Source: an uncultured Calothrix sp.
GTDB taxonomy: Bacteria; Cyanobacteriota; Cyanobacteriia; Cyanobacteriales; Nostocaceae
Direction of reading: 5' to 3'
Length of the DNA: 34,794 bases
NCBI GenBank assembly: GCA_937973965.1
Contig: CALJJQ010000088.1
Location: forward strand, 1-34,794
In this document: positions 10,169 to 19,306 of the stretch, piece by piece
How the letters are laid out: every line of letters begins with the position of its first letter
Numbering within the stretch: position 1 is the stretch's first letter
The notes under the pieces: model-generated
What the model was told of the DNA's origin: nothing
Database searches by the model: none
Seen by the model: only the letters and a program-made list of their open reading frames with translations
Translations under genes and position numbers: made by a program

Positions 10169-11110
10169 ATGAGTCGCCCAATTATTTTAGGTATTGTTGG
10201 TGATAGTGCCGCAGGTAAGACCACATTAACACGGGGGATTGCCCAGATACTTGGACCAGAAAACGTGACGGTGATTTGTACCGATGATTACCATCGCTAT
10301 GACCGCAAACAGCGAGCGGAAATAGGTATTACGGCGCTTCATCCTGATTGTAACCATTTGGATATTATGCAGCAGCACTTATCGTTGTTGCGGACTGGAC
10401 AGCCAATTTTGAAACCTGTTTATAGCCATAAGACAGGTACTTTTGAAGCACCGATTTACATCAAACCAGGTAAATACGTAATAGTGGAGGGTTTGTTAGG
10501 TTATTCGACTCGTGGAGCGCGGGATTGTTACGATGTTAAGGTTTATTTAGCGCCTCCAGAGGATTTGCGATCGCAGTGGAAGGTGAAACGGGATACCCAA
10601 AAGCGGGGGTATACACCGGAACAGGTGTTGCAGGAATTGGAAAGGCGGGAACCGGATTCGGAGCAGTTTATTCGTCCTCAACGTCAATGGTCGGATATTG
10701 TTGTCAGTTTTTATCCAACCTATGACAACAACGGAGAAAACGGGAACGGACATTTAAGCGTGCGCTTGGTATTGCGTCCGACAATTCCCCACCCTGATTT
10801 TACAGAAATTGTACAGATGGGTAATGGAAATTTCCAATCCGCTATCCGCCTTGGACTAGACCGGGATATGGGTAAACCGGTGGATGTTTTGGAAATTGAT
10901 GGACACGCAACCCAGGAACAGGTGAATAAACTAGAGCAAATTCTTTGTTGGGATATGCCCTATCTCAAAAATGTTTGCGATCGCGAATCTAACCCTGAAT
11001 TAGGAAAAGTTACGGGAACAACCGGAGAAACCCTCCAAAGTTATCCTTTGGCTCTCACCCAGTTATTGATCACCTATCACATGCTTAAGGCTACCCAGGG
11101 TTTTCAATAA
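10169..11110 (+). CDS. Phosphoribulokinase/uridine kinase-family protein
   Basis: A 313-residue P-loop kinase: Walker A GDSAAGKTT at residues 11-19, TDDYHRYDR around 36-44, the ALHPDCNHLDIM region and the VIVEGLLGY strand. These match the phosphoribulokinase/uridine kinase superfamily, in which canonical PRK makes ribulose-1,5-bisphosphate for the Calvin cycle. This is probably the second, divergent cyanobacterial homologue rather than the Calvin enzyme: the P-loop has Ala-Ala where the canonical one has Gly-Cys, losing one redox-regulated cysteine. The substrate is therefore uncertain. GGAGG ten bases upstream supports the ATG at 10169 over the upstream in-frame TTG at 10139. Confidence 0.8.
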   Translation: MSRPIILGIVGDSAAGKTTLTRGIAQILGPENVTVICTDDYHRYDRKQRAEIGITALHPDCNHLDIMQQHLSLLRTGQPILKPVYSHKTGTFEAPIYIKPGKYVIVEGLLGYSTRGARDCYDVKVYLAPPEDLRSQWKVKRDTQKRGYTPEQVLQELERREPDSEQFIRPQRQWSDIVVSFYPTYDNNGENGNGHLSVRLVLRPTIPHPDFTEIVQMGNGNFQSAIRLGLDRDMGKPVDVLEIDGHATQEQVNKLEQILCWDMPYLKNVCDRESNPELGKVTGTTGETLQSYPLALTQLLITYHMLKATQGFQ

Positions 11111-11624
11111 GTTTTCCGAAAAAAAGCTGAAATTAGGGTCTGCTGTAAAAATTTTTTAGTGACGGTAGGGAACAGGGAGAGACGCGAGATGTCGCGTCTG
11201 TACAGGAATAGTTTTCAGCCAACAATTCCACTTTGGACAGGCTGCAAAAATTACAAATGCCAGGTTTTTTAAGCCTTACATGCATATTCCGACAGCGCTT
11301 TTGGCGACTAAAATATCCTCTAAAGCTCACAAAATAAGAGTTTTTATATTTTTCAGCAAGCTCTAAATTAAATCTTGCATCATGTATCAGCTCAAAATAA
11401 ATTGATTTATGACTAGCTTTTTGTCTGAGTAAGTATTTATCAGGATGGTGCAAGATATCAGTACCAAGTTTTTTACAGGGTAATCTCAAATTCGTAATCT
11501 CAAATTCAAAGTGGTTTGACTTTCAACTGCATATATGCTATCAACAGGAGTATAGGTTAGTGCTAATTTCTGAATCAAAATTTAAAACCGAAAACACTGG
11601 TTATCATAAAAAATAATTTAGAAC
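11111..11624. other. Intergenic region before potC
   Basis: This 514-base gap holds one copy of a long intergenic repeat (11135-11278) and the motif ggtgcaagatatcag near 11450, which recurs elsewhere. A minus-strand frame across 11133-11489 reads through the repeat and resembles no protein, so I treat it as spurious. No potA, potB or potD is present. Confidence 0.55.
11135..11278 (+). repeat. Intergenic repeat flanking potC, copy A
   Basis: From agggtctg to aagcctta this aligns along its whole length with 12718-12862, at roughly three quarters identity by eye. Both copies are in the same orientation and centre on the AGACGCGA palindrome (here 11180-11199). No ORF, so a miniature non-autonomous element is likely. 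Confidence 0.75.
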
Positions 11625-12425
11625 GTGAATACTCTTCCACCATCAAAACCGCGACGGATAACTTGGCAGGGAATTTTTTCATTATCAATGTTCGCGTTCA
11701 TGTATCTGCCAATCTTCGTGTTAGCTGCCTATAGTTTTAACCAGTCCCCCTACAGTGCCACTTGGCAGGGATTTACTTGGGAATGGTATCAAAAACTATG
11801 GAGCGAAGAAAGAATCCTCTTAGCCCTGAAAAATAGCCTAATTGTCGGTGGTTGTGCGGTGGCGGTATCGGCGGTATTCGGAACCTTGATGGCTGTCGGG
11901 TTAGCAAAATATCGGTTTCCCGGTAAAGGACTATATCAAGGAATTGCCTACCTACCCCTAATTATCCCAGATATTGCGATCGCAGTTGCAACGTTAGTAT
12001 TTTTAGCGTCCTTTGCCATTCCCCTCAGTCTGGGAACTATTATTGCAGCCCATATTGTCTTTTGTATCGCCTATGTTGCTCTAGTAGTTAATTCTCGCTT
12101 AGAGCATTTAGACCCCCATTTAGAGGAAGCAGCCTTGGATTTAGGAGCAAATCCGATGCAAGCATTCCTACAGGTTATCTTACCCCAACTATTACCAGGT
12201 ATTATTTCCGGCTGTTTATTAGCCTTTGTACTGAGTCTGGATGATTTTCTCATCGCCAGCTTTACTGCTGGTAGTGGTGCAAATACCTTACCGATGGAAA
12301 TTTTTGCCCGGATTCGTGCAGGAGTCAAACCAGATATCAATGCCCTGAGTGTGATACTGATTGTCGTTTCCGCAACCCTCGCATTCATTGCTGAATTAAT
12401 TCGGACTAGAGGAAGTAGGGAATAG
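11625..12425 (+). CDS. potC: Polyamine ABC transporter permease PotC
   Basis: A 266-residue inner-membrane permease with about six hydrophobic segments. The EAA loop that contacts the ATPase is clear (EEAALDLGANPMQAFLQVILPQL, within about 163-190), and ALDDFLIASF-type sequence (SLDDFLIASFTAG) matches PotC of the spermidine/putrescine importer. It would pair with PotB and be driven by PotA with PotD delivering substrate. None of these is adjacent, so it is an orphan here. The start is GTG at 11625, without a good Shine-Dalgarno; the residues before the first membrane segment are basic, as expected. Direct repeats lie on both sides. Confidence 0.88.
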   Translation: MNTLPPSKPRRITWQGIFSLSMFAFMYLPIFVLAAYSFNQSPYSATWQGFTWEWYQKLWSEERILLALKNSLIVGGCAVAVSAVFGTLMAVGLAKYRFPGKGLYQGIAYLPLIIPDIAIAVATLVFLASFAIPLSLGTIIAAHIVFCIAYVALVVNSRLEHLDPHLEEAALDLGANPMQAFLQVILPQLLPGIISGCLLAFVLSLDDFLIASFTAGSGANTLPMEIFARIRAGVKPDINALSVILIVVSATLAFIAELIRTRGSRE

Positions 12426-12431
12426 CCGTCC

Positions 12432-12690
12432 TTATAACCCACGGAACTCAGTTGATTAACGTGAATTCGACGGATTGTAAATGCTACAATCTCTGTAAAT
12501 CAATGATTTTGAAAGTTAAGGTTAAAGTAACCTCATCCATTAGTTGAGAACAAACTCAATAACTGACTGATTTCAGGTTTAATGATTTTATTCTCAACAT
12601 CCTAGGAGGTTTTTAAAAACTTCTATTTCCTAAGAATAATACTGGACAAGAGTTTCAGGCTTTATAACTCATCGAACTCACGTTGATTAA
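12432..12690 (+). repeat. Unit bounded by 28-base direct repeats
   Basis: TTATAACCCACGGAACTCA-GTTGATTAA type sequence at 12432-12459 recurs at 12662-12690 with three substitutions and one extra base. The roughly 200 bases between contain the gttgagaa/ttctcaac inverted pair. It may be a degenerate small element or a tandem duplication remnant. Confidence 0.55.
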
Positions 12691-12717
12691 TATCCTTTTA
12701 CTTTTGAGTTGATAAGT

Positions 12718-12862
12718 AGGGTCTGAGGAAAAAGTCTTTTCGTGAGGGTAGGTAACAGGGAAAGACGCGACATGTCGCGTCTGTACAGGGAATATTTTTA
12801 ACCGAAAAATTCCACTTTTCACAAGACGCAAAAAATAAAAAATGCCGGGTCTTTAAGCCTAA
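12718..12862 (+). repeat. Intergenic repeat flanking potC, copy B
   Basis: Same family and orientation as 11135-11278. Its core at 12763-12782 is a perfect 20-bp palindrome with arms AGACGCGACA/TGTCGCGTCT. Confidence 0.75.
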
Positions 12863-12934
12863 TAACCTATTTGTTTACAAGTTTATTTTCTCCCTACTCC
12901 CTGAAACTTGCAGTTATCTGTGAGAAATCTGGGA

Positions 12935-14326
12935 TTAGTCCGCAGTTTGTAAGAAATCTCGTGCCTTTTGCAAAGCTTCCCGAACCTGGTTAAATCCGGT
13001 TCCTCCGTAGCTATTACGAGCTGCAACGACTTGACGGGGTGATATCGCTTGGTAAATGTCCTCCTCAAAAGCAGGATGAATATTTTTCCACTCTACAATT
13101 GTTAAATCCTTGAGGAGTTTTCCCGCAGCAAGGCTAGTTTGCACCACTTGACCGACTAAATTATAGGCTTCTCGGAAGGGTACACCCTTACTAGCAAGAT
13201 AATCAGCAACATCAGTAGCATTGGAAAAATCCTCAGCCACAGCTTGTTGTAAACGTTGCGGACAAAATTCAATCCCTTCATGGAAGAGAATTGTCATTGC
13301 TTGTAAACAAGCTTGCACCGTCTTCACAGTATCAAATAAACCTTCCTTATCTTCCTGAAGGTCTTTATTATATGCTAAGGGCAACCCCTTCATCACCACT
13401 AGCATCGCTTGTAGGTGTCCAAACACCCGTCCTGTTTTCCCCCGTACCAATTCAGGTACATCGGGATTTTTCTTTTGGGGCATAATACTAGAACCCGTAG
13501 CACAACTATCCTGGAGACGGACAAAGCGAAATTCCTCCGTAGACCAGAAAATCACTTCCTCCGCCAAACGGCTCAGGTGTACCATAATTAAACTCGCAGC
13601 AGCGAGAAACTCAACCACAAAATCGCGATCGCTAACTCCATCCAAACTATTGGCATAGATATCTGCAAATCCCAATAATTCGGCGCTATAGTGACGGTCA
13701 ATGGCAAAAGTCGTCCCCGCTAAAGCACCACAACCCAAAGGAGAAATATTTACCCGTTTCAACACATCACCTAAACGTTCCCAGTCCCGTTTCAACATCT
13801 GAAAGTAAGCCAAAAGGTGATGGGCTAAACTGATTGGTTGAGCGCGTTGTAGGTGGGTATAACCAGGAATCAAGGTTTCCACATGAACTTCCGCAATTCC
13901 CAACAAAACCCCTTGAAAATCTCGAATCAAATTGCGAATTTGCCCAATCTGCTCCCGTAAATATAAACGGGTATCAGTTCCTACTTGGTCATTACGGGAA
14001 CGGGCTGTATGTAACTTTTTACCCACATCACCCACAATTTCCGTCAGCCGACGTTCCACTGCAAAATGAACATCTTCCGCATCAATACCGGGTTTAAATG
14101 TACCGGAACGGTATTCTTGGCGAATCTGTTCTAAGCCGGAAACGAGCTGTTCTCCCTCATCCGCAGAAATAATACCAGTTTTCGCCAGCATTTTTGCATG
14201 GGCTTGGGAACCAGTAATATCATACTCGATTAAGGCAATATCAAAGGAAATACTGGCATTAAAATCGGCTATTTGGGGATGGAGGGGAGAATCAAAGCGT
14301 GGACTCCACTTTTTTGCTTGCACCAT
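12935..14326 (-). CDS. argH: Argininosuccinate lyase
   Basis: Cytosolic ArgH cleaves argininosuccinate to arginine and fumarate, the last step of arginine synthesis. The 463-residue length is normal. Family signatures are all present: [10 protein letters not shown] at 106-115, the TxH motif with His158, and the flexible loop signature [12 protein letters not shown] at 278-289 that carries the catalytic serine. The ATG at 14326 begins [12 protein letters not shown], a usual ArgH start. It is convergent with potC and has no arginine gene beside it. Confidence 0.98.
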   Translation of the reverse strand: MVQAKKWSPRFDSPLHPQIADFNASISFDIALIEYDITGSQAHAKMLAKTGIISADEGEQLVSGLEQIRQEYRSGTFKPGIDAEDVHFAVERRLTEIVGDVGKKLHTARSRNDQVGTDTRLYLREQIGQIRNLIRDFQGVLLGIAEVHVETLIPGYTHLQRAQPISLAHHLLAYFQMLKRDWERLGDVLKRVNISPLGCGALAGTTFAIDRHYSAELLGFADIYANSLDGVSDRDFVVEFLAAASLIMVHLSRLAEEVIFWSTEEFRFVRLQDSCATGSSIMPQKKNPDVPELVRGKTGRVFGHLQAMLVVMKGLPLAYNKDLQEDKEGLFDTVKTVQACLQAMTILFHEGIEFCPQRLQQAVAEDFSNATDVADYLASKGVPFREAYNLVGQVVQTSLAAGKLLKDLTIVEWKNIHPAFEEDIYQAISPRQVVAARNSYGGTGFNQVREALQKARDFLQTAD

Positions 14327-14759
14327 AATTAAAATCCGTGATTGGAGTCAGGAGATAGGACACAAAAACTAGAATACCCTATAATTGACACTCCCCTGGC
14401 TAAAGCCCTATCCATTAGTCGTATCTTTCGCAACAAAAGTGAGAGTGTATGCTCACATCTTCTGTAACCCTGATTAGTTCGTCGTTAATTCTCAATAAAA
14501 AGCTAATTTTAGCGAGAATATTAAGAGCTAACTTGTCAAGTATGTCTAACACCTCAGTGTTCAAAACTGCCTCCAAATAGGAGCTTCAAGATTGTTAAGA
14601 AAGATGTGACTAACGCATAGGCCTAAAGGCGAAGGGTTTTCAACGAGTATTTTTATAATCACTGTCGTCAAATTTCAAAACTTGCACCCTATCTTACCGA
14701 AGAGGGATGTAGAAGTGAAGAGTAGTCGTTTCGGGTGCAAGATATTCAGAACGGTTGAT
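14327..14759. other. Intergenic region upstream of argH
   Basis: This 433-base gap holds the argH promoter region (read leftwards) and, at its right end, an inverted repeat: cttgcaccc at 14681-14689 and gggtgcaag at 14733-14741 around a 43-base loop. The tgcaagat string recurs near 11450, 15100, 28655 and 33198. No ORF, tRNA or recognised RNA was found. Confidence 0.5.
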
Positions 14760-14996
14760 TTAACCGTAACTGGTCAAGTTACGAATCATATAACCAATAA
14801 ATAAACCAATTAATAAAGCCCAAGCTTGTCCTGTTTGCACAAAATGGGTAAAAGCTTTTTGCATCTGCCCCAAAATATTGGGGTCATTGATAGTTTGGGC
14901 TATTATACTACTATCAAGGGGTAAAAGACCCAAGATGTTGGTTAGACAGTCGTTAATTATATTCATAATCCCATAAGTATATTGTAATTTTGTCAC
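14760..14996 (-). CDS. Small single-span membrane protein, unknown
   Basis: A 78-residue protein I do not recognise. Residues about 57-72 (WALLIGLFIGYMIRNL) form one membrane segment near the C-terminus; the N-terminal half is amphipathic with a leucine-rich stretch. The GTG at 14996 is preferred because AGGAG lies 10 bases upstream; the alternative ATG at 14966 has no such site. It is the last and most distant member of a minus-strand run of small membrane protein genes (14760-16043) after a TPR gene. Shared function is only a guess from proximity. Confidence 0.55.
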   Translation of the reverse strand: MTKLQYTYGIMNIINDCLTNILGLLPLDSSIIAQTINDPNILGQMQKAFTHFVQTGQAWALLIGLFIGYMIRNLTSYG

Positions 14997-15381
14997 TCAG
15001 CTTAAACTCCTAGAGGAAAATAATCAGCAAACATGCATAAATTGCATCATCACTTCACTGATTGTTGACCGTTCACAGTTAACGAAAATCAGCTTTTTGA
15101 TGCAAGATAGGTGCTGCTGACTGCCAATCTCAATCGAGAAGGGGTATTCCTCCGCAACATTACTCAGTGACATTACAATGTGATAACCTTTACCTAGTGC
15201 AAATGTCTAGGTGGTTAAACAATTTTAGATTTTCGATTGTGGATTTTGGATTATATGGATTCTCTTGTACTTTGCAATAAATGAAACTAGCATAATCAAT
15301 GCTTACAGCCCCTGATATGTAGCAAGCATTAGCGTAAACGATATTACAGGGTATCGCTCTTATAGACAAACTGAGGATGAC
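14997..15381. other. Intergenic region with 96-bp repeat
   Basis: This 385-base gap between two small membrane protein genes contains a gatgcaagataggtg motif near 15100, a run of attttgga-like heptamers near 15225-15255, and the solo copy of a 96-bp repeat (15252-15347). No gene found. Confidence 0.5.
15252..15347 (-). repeat. 96-bp dispersed repeat, solo copy
   Basis: It matches the reverse complement of 17555-17650 over the full 96 bases, for example cctgatatgtagc, tctctt-tactttg and taaacgatat. No coding capacity. Ends share a degenerate TATATCG/CGATATT inverted terminus. Confidence 0.75.
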
Positions 15382-15606
15382 TTATTTCATTTTAAAATCG
15401 CGAAAGAGGAAAGGCATCATCATACCAGTAAGTAAACTCACAATAGTCACGCTGATACCTAGAGGTATATCCATTTGGGCTATTGCGAGAAAACAAGTCA
15501 GTCCTAAAATCGTTCCAAAAACGATTTGACGAATGAATATAAGTGGGTCTCGTAGTAATTTCCCTTTGAGAAATAATCTTGTGGCAAACCAGGCAATTTC
15601 TAACAT
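15382..15606 (-). CDS. Small two-span membrane protein, unknown
   Basis: From the ATG at 15606 this gives 74 residues (an upstream in-frame TTG at 15621 would add five). Two hydrophobic segments are evident, about residues 24-42 (IRQIVFGTILGLTCFLAI) and 48-65 (IPLGISVTIVSLLTGMMMP), with basic flanks. The family is not recognised. No good Shine-Dalgarno. It lies 158 bases downstream of the 87-residue membrane protein gene on the same strand. Confidence 0.55.
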   Translation of the reverse strand: MLEIAWFATRLFLKGKLLRDPLIFIRQIVFGTILGLTCFLAIAQMDIPLGISVTIVSLLTGMMMPFLFRDFKMK

Positions 15607-15779
15607 GATTTTTCGTGACAATTATAAAACGGATGAAAGAGGTTTTTCCTCCTCTCCACTCACTATTAACTATTCCCTACTTACTTTCAAGCTAGGAAAT
15701 AATTAAAGCTCACAGTTAATAGCTTTTCTATAGGTTCTGATACCAACTTTACATGTAGGTTATTCCTATATTCAGTTAT

Positions 15780-16043
15780 TCAATGTAGAATAACACTTAA
15801 AATTACTAATCCCAATAGAATACTCGGAATTACTCCTGCTGGTCCGAAAAAGCCTCCTAAGATTGCCGATAATTCGTAGCCTAAGTCTTTACCAGCAATC
15901 AGAATTCCACCGATTGCACCACCAGCCATTGAGACAATTGTTGCCACAATTAACCAAACTAATCCTGTGATGACGTTAATCTCACTATTGGCTAAACTGG
16001 TAATTAATTTATTGATTAATGGGTCTGTCAGAATTTCGTTCAT
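15780..16043 (-). CDS. Small glycine-rich membrane protein, unknown
   Basis: An 87-residue protein of three hydrophobic stretches: about 24-50 (GLVWLIVATIVSMAGGAIGGILIAG), 58-73 (SAILGGFFGPAGVIP) and 74-86. Glycine-zipper-like spacing (GGAIGG) could allow helix packing, a pattern seen in oligomeric membrane proteins. This is an inference and no family is recognised. It starts 41 bases after the TPR gene on the same strand, so co-transcription is likely. Confidence 0.6.
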   Translation of the reverse strand: MNEILTDPLINKLITSLANSEINVITGLVWLIVATIVSMAGGAIGGILIAGKDLGYELSAILGGFFGPAGVIPSILLGLVILSVILH

Positions 16044-16084
16044 GATGGAATGTGTATAGTTGAGAGTGTCTAATCAATCACTAA

Positions 16085-17038
16085 TTAAGAAAAAGATTGG
16101 AGAGCTTGTTGTACAACTTTTACTTGTTCTAACTGTTGGTACTTTTGAAAAATATCCAAAGCTTGTAAGTAATAAGTTTGTGCTTGGGATTGGTTTTGGG
16201 GATTACCTAGGTGGGGATGATTTAAATTATCTGGTAAATTTAAAAGAGCATTGGCTTTATTACAGATGGTTTTAGCATATTCTATTGGAGTATTCTCGTA
16301 GGTGCGTACCTTTAACGCTTCATCGTAGGCACTGATTGCACGGAGATTATTTTCTATTGGTTGGGAATTAGGTAAATATTGCAGTGCATTTCCCAAATTA
16401 TTTTGCAACATGGCATATTCATGGGGATGTTCCTGGTAATTTATATGTTGCAAAGCTAATTCTAAATACTGAATTGCTATAGCTTCTCGCATTCTTTCCT
16501 TGACTGGTGGTAATGGCATCGACAGATAGGCGATCGCAATATTATTATTGAGAACCGCGTACTCATGGGGATGGGTTTGCCATGTAAAGAATTTTAAAGC
16601 CGCACGATAGGCTGCGATCGCGTCTGTTATTCTTGCTAAGTTATAGGTTACTAAGGATTGCAGTACTAAACCTAAATTCATTTGTACGGAGGCAACTTCT
16701 TCCTCTGTACCCAATTCTTGTAAAATAGGTAATGCATCCTCATAGGCTGTTTTCGCTTGGACTAATAATTCGCTTCCCTCGGAGGAAATTGCTTTCAATG
16801 TGTTGCCAATACCCACTTGAGTACGAGCTTTGAGTAAGGGATAATCATCCTGACAAAGTTCATAGGCTTGATAGTAAAGCGAAACAGCATGACGCAAATC
16901 TTTAGTTGTTTTCGACTTACACTCAAATCCCTGTGCGAGTTCAATCAACATCGCAATTTTTTCTTCAATAGTTGCGGACTCCGACTCAATTGCATTAATG
17001 GCAGCCTTCACAGTTGAATCTGAAATACTTAAAGACAT
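16085..17038 (-). CDS. Tetratricopeptide repeat protein
   Basis: A 317-residue protein without signal peptide or membrane span. It is built of helical repeats longer than classical TPRs, with a recurring HPHEYA-L-NN-I/LG-A pattern (about residues 158-166, 202-212) and EYAKTICNKANALLNLP near 250. Such repeats usually form protein-binding scaffolds. The N-terminal helix (res 1-50) carries no known domain. It leads a minus-strand set with small membrane proteins, which suggests a cytoplasmic adaptor for a membrane complex, but nothing in sequence proves this. Confidence 0.75.
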   Translation of the reverse strand: MSLSISDSTVKAAINAIESESATIEEKIAMLIELAQGFECKSKTTKDLRHAVSLYYQAYELCQDDYPLLKARTQVGIGNTLKAISSEGSELLVQAKTAYEDALPILQELGTEEEVASVQMNLGLVLQSLVTYNLARITDAIAAYRAALKFFTWQTHPHEYAVLNNNIAIAYLSMPLPPVKERMREAIAIQYLELALQHINYQEHPHEYAMLQNNLGNALQYLPNSQPIENNLRAISAYDEALKVRTYENTPIEYAKTICNKANALLNLPDNLNHPHLGNPQNQSQAQTYYLQALDIFQKYQQLEQVKVVQQALQSFS

Positions 17039-17104
17039 AATTGCGGTTATCTCACAATCTGAGTATCAAAAACAAACTCACAACACTTTTAATGAATAAA
17101 GGAA

Positions 17105-17120
17105 GAGGACTAAAGTCCTC
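17105..17120. repeat. GAGGAC hairpin
   Basis: GAGGAC and GTCCTC pair around TAAA, followed by actacgaac. A short palindrome of the type scattered in cyanobacterial spacers; not followed by a T-run. Confidence 0.5.
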
Positions 17121-17528
17121 ACTACGAACTTCAAATAATATGTCAGTTACGTAAGTCCTGTATTTTCAGTAAGCCCTATTTCAAAAAACAAATACTCCAG
17201 ATATTTACCTGGACTACTACCCCAATACCAAACCAGATTTCGGAAATAACAAAAAAATTTATTTCCACTTCACAAATATTATTCAACTTCCTGTCACAGG
17301 TTGTAGTTAATGGTTAACAGTTGGCAGATTTTGAGGAAATAGAGAAATCAGATTTACCTGTTAAGTAAGTCGGCGTGAAAAAATCAAGGTACATCATTAC
17401 ATAGTTTGATCAAAGCAAAGCAGTACGGAACCCAGTGAAAGGAAGCATAAATCCTGCGGACAGGCTTTGCCAACGCAAGGTTTTGAATGTTATTTACAAT
17501 CAATACATAATTACCGCAGTCCTAAATA

Positions 17529-17723
17529 ATTTGTGAAATCTTACATGTAGGGTTCTTATATCGTTTAGGCTAATGGTCGCTACATATCAGGGACTATAAG
17601 CGTTGATTATCCGAGTTTCGTGAATTTCAAAGTAAAAGAGAATCGATATTAACGGTTGACGGTTGACAGTTGACGGTTAACAGTCACCAGCACGCTATTT
17701 TGCACTACTTAAATCGGATTACT
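17529..17723 (-). repeat. Dispersed repeat, interrupted copy
   Basis: Reverse complement of 8884-8992, split after gggtt (17554) by a 96-bp insertion ending at 17650. Its heptamer core has five units (17649-17683) against four in the other copy. Confidence 0.8.
17555..17650 (+). mobile_element. 96-bp miniature element nested in repeat
   Basis: The insertion runs from cttatatcg to cgatatt, has degenerate inverted ends and no ORF. Its solo relative is at 15252-15347 in the opposite orientation. Presence and absence in the two copies of the host repeat show that it moved or was lost as a unit. Confidence 0.65.
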
Positions 17724-17869
17724 AGAGGTTTTTTTGTGCCGACTTACCTTATTTCTCACAAGTGAATAGCAAGCGTTGAGTAAAGGCTTAATTATCTTTC
17801 TATTCCCTACTCCCTACTCTCCAGAAGTTTTAGGGTTGTGTAAGAAACCCGGGTTGAGTATTTTGCGAT

Positions 17870-19306
17870 TCAATCAGTTTGTTTCTGCTTTTGATAGCGT
17901 TCCTTAAACAGCTTTTGTTGAACTTGGTGGTCTACAATCGGTTGGGGATAACCAACTGCACGCCTTTCTAAGGGTGTAATCTTACCAGTGACAATATATT
18001 CCGTATCTAGGGAACGTAATTCTTCTACCCAGGTGCGAATATACTCCCCATCCGGATCGAATTTTTGCGCTTGACTCGCAGGATTAAATATCCGTAGGGG
18101 TTTGGGATCCATCCCACTAGATGCACTCCACTGCCAACCACCATTATTGGCAGATAAATCACCGTCAATTAAATGTTGCATAAAATATTTTTCTCCCCAA
18201 CGCCAATCAATCATTAAATCCTTGGTCAGGAAACTGGCGACAATCATCCGACAACGATTATGCATCCATCCTGTCGTGTTTAATTGACGCATAGCCGCAT
18301 CCACAATCGGGTATCCGGTTTCCCCTGCACACCAAGCTTGAAAATACTTTTCGTTATTATCCCAAGGGAAATCTTGGAAGGGTTGGCGATAGGGACCATC
18401 AGCTAATTCGGGAAAATGATACATCACATGTTGGTAAAATTCCCGCCAAGCTAATTCCTGTTGATAGGTACGAACGCTGTTTTGAGCTTCATCACTGCGA
18501 CTGGCTGACATGGCTGTTTCTGTTGCTTCCCAAACCTGACGGATACCTAGGACACCGAATTTTAAGGGGGCACTTAATTGGGATGTACCGTCTGTGTAGG
18601 GAAAATTCCGTTCGGGGTCATACTCATAAATTGCTCGTTGACAAAATTCCTCTAAACGTTTTTGGGCAGCATCTTCACCCGGTGCAATCACCAATTCCCC
18701 ATCCCAGCTAAATCCTAAATCCTCACTGCTAGGTAATGCAATCACACCATAATCCCCGACTTTTTCCAGTTGGTCAGCACTTAATCCTTTTCCATCCCGA
18801 AAGCTGGCAACCGCTTTCGCCTTCGGTTTACTACTCCAATTCTTCCAAAATGGACCATAAACTGTGTAGGGAGAACCAGCACCTGTACGAATTTCATCGG
18901 GACTATGTAATAGCTGATCCCAATTCACACCAATAGTTTCAATCCCTTTTTCCTGCAACGCTGCAAGCATGGCGCGATCGCGTTTTTGGGCGTAGGGTTC
19001 CACATCCCAGTTCCAATATACTGCTTTGGCTCCCAAACTTGTTGCCAGTGCAGGGATTTTGACAACCGGATTTCCATACACAATCAATAATTGACTACCC
19101 GCTTGTAAATAGCGATTGCCCAAATCTTGCAGGCAACCAATCAGATACTTGACCCGCACAGCAGCAATATCATCCCCTTTGAGTATCTGCGGATCTAAAC
19201 AAAATACCCCCACCACCTGTGGTGTTCTTTGCCGTGCCAAGGCTAACCCTGTATTATCCGTAATCCGCAAATCCCGACGATGCCAAAACAAAATTAAATC
19301 CGACAT
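17870..19306 (-). CDS. phr: Deoxyribodipyrimidine photolyase
   Basis: A 478-residue class I CPD photolyase, which uses FADH- and blue light to split cyclobutane pyrimidine dimers. The N-terminal alpha/beta antenna domain starts [12 protein letters not shown]. The C-terminal FAD domain shows [35 protein letters not shown], and the signature around [15 protein letters not shown]. Length and motifs agree with the cyanobacterial 8-HDF-type enzymes; the antenna type is inferred, not seen. It is a lone gene on the minus strand with long spacers each side. Confidence 0.96.
   Translation of the reverse strand: MSDLILFWHRRDLRITDNTGLALARQRTPQVVGVFCLDPQILKGDDIAAVRVKYLIGCLQDLGNRYLQAGSQLLIVYGNPVVKIPALATSLGAKAVYWNWDVEPYAQKRDRAMLAALQEKGIETIGVNWDQLLHSPDEIRTGAGSPYTVYGPFWKNWSSKPKAKAVASFRDGKGLSADQLEKVGDYGVIALPSSEDLGFSWDGELVIAPGEDAAQKRLEEFCQRAIYEYDPERNFPYTDGTSQLSAPLKFGVLGIRQVWEATETAMSASRSDEAQNSVRTYQQELAWREFYQHVMYHFPELADGPYRQPFQDFPWDNNEKYFQAWCAGETGYPIVDAAMRQLNTTGWMHNRCRMIVASFLTKDLMIDWRWGEKYFMQHLIDGDLSANNGGWQWSASSGMDPKPLRIFNPASQAQKFDPDGEYIRTWVEELRSLDTEYIVTGKITPLERRAVGYPQPIVDHQVQQKLFKERYQKQKQTD

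Larger units (their letters stand above)
12426..12934. other. Intergenic region after potC with repeats
   Basis: This 509-base gap between convergent potC and argH holds a 28-base direct repeat (12432-12459 and 12662-12690), an inverted pair gttgagaa/ttctcaac (12543-12598), a near-palindrome aggaggttttt/aaaaacttct near 12603, and copy B of the potC-flanking repeat (12718-12862). No gene or clear terminator was found. Confidence 0.55.
17039..17869. other. Repeat-filled intergenic region
   Basis: This 831-base gap has no credible gene. It carries a small hairpin gaggac-taaa-gtcctc (17105-17120), the interrupted dispersed repeat (17529-17723) with a 96-bp insertion, and a ctattccctactccctactct stretch near 17800. 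Upstream sequence of the TPR gene at 17038 must hold its promoter, not identifiable by eye. Confidence 0.6.

Noticed and set aside
11133-11489. Minus-strand 118-codon frame as a gene before potC
   Set aside because: It runs through a dispersed repeat and its palindrome, has Cys/Ser-rich random composition and no family resemblance.
14681-14741. Inverted repeat with 43-base loop as a small RNA or riboswitch
   Set aside because: No conserved RNA motif recognised; the tgcaagat string is a dispersed motif seen in several other spacers.
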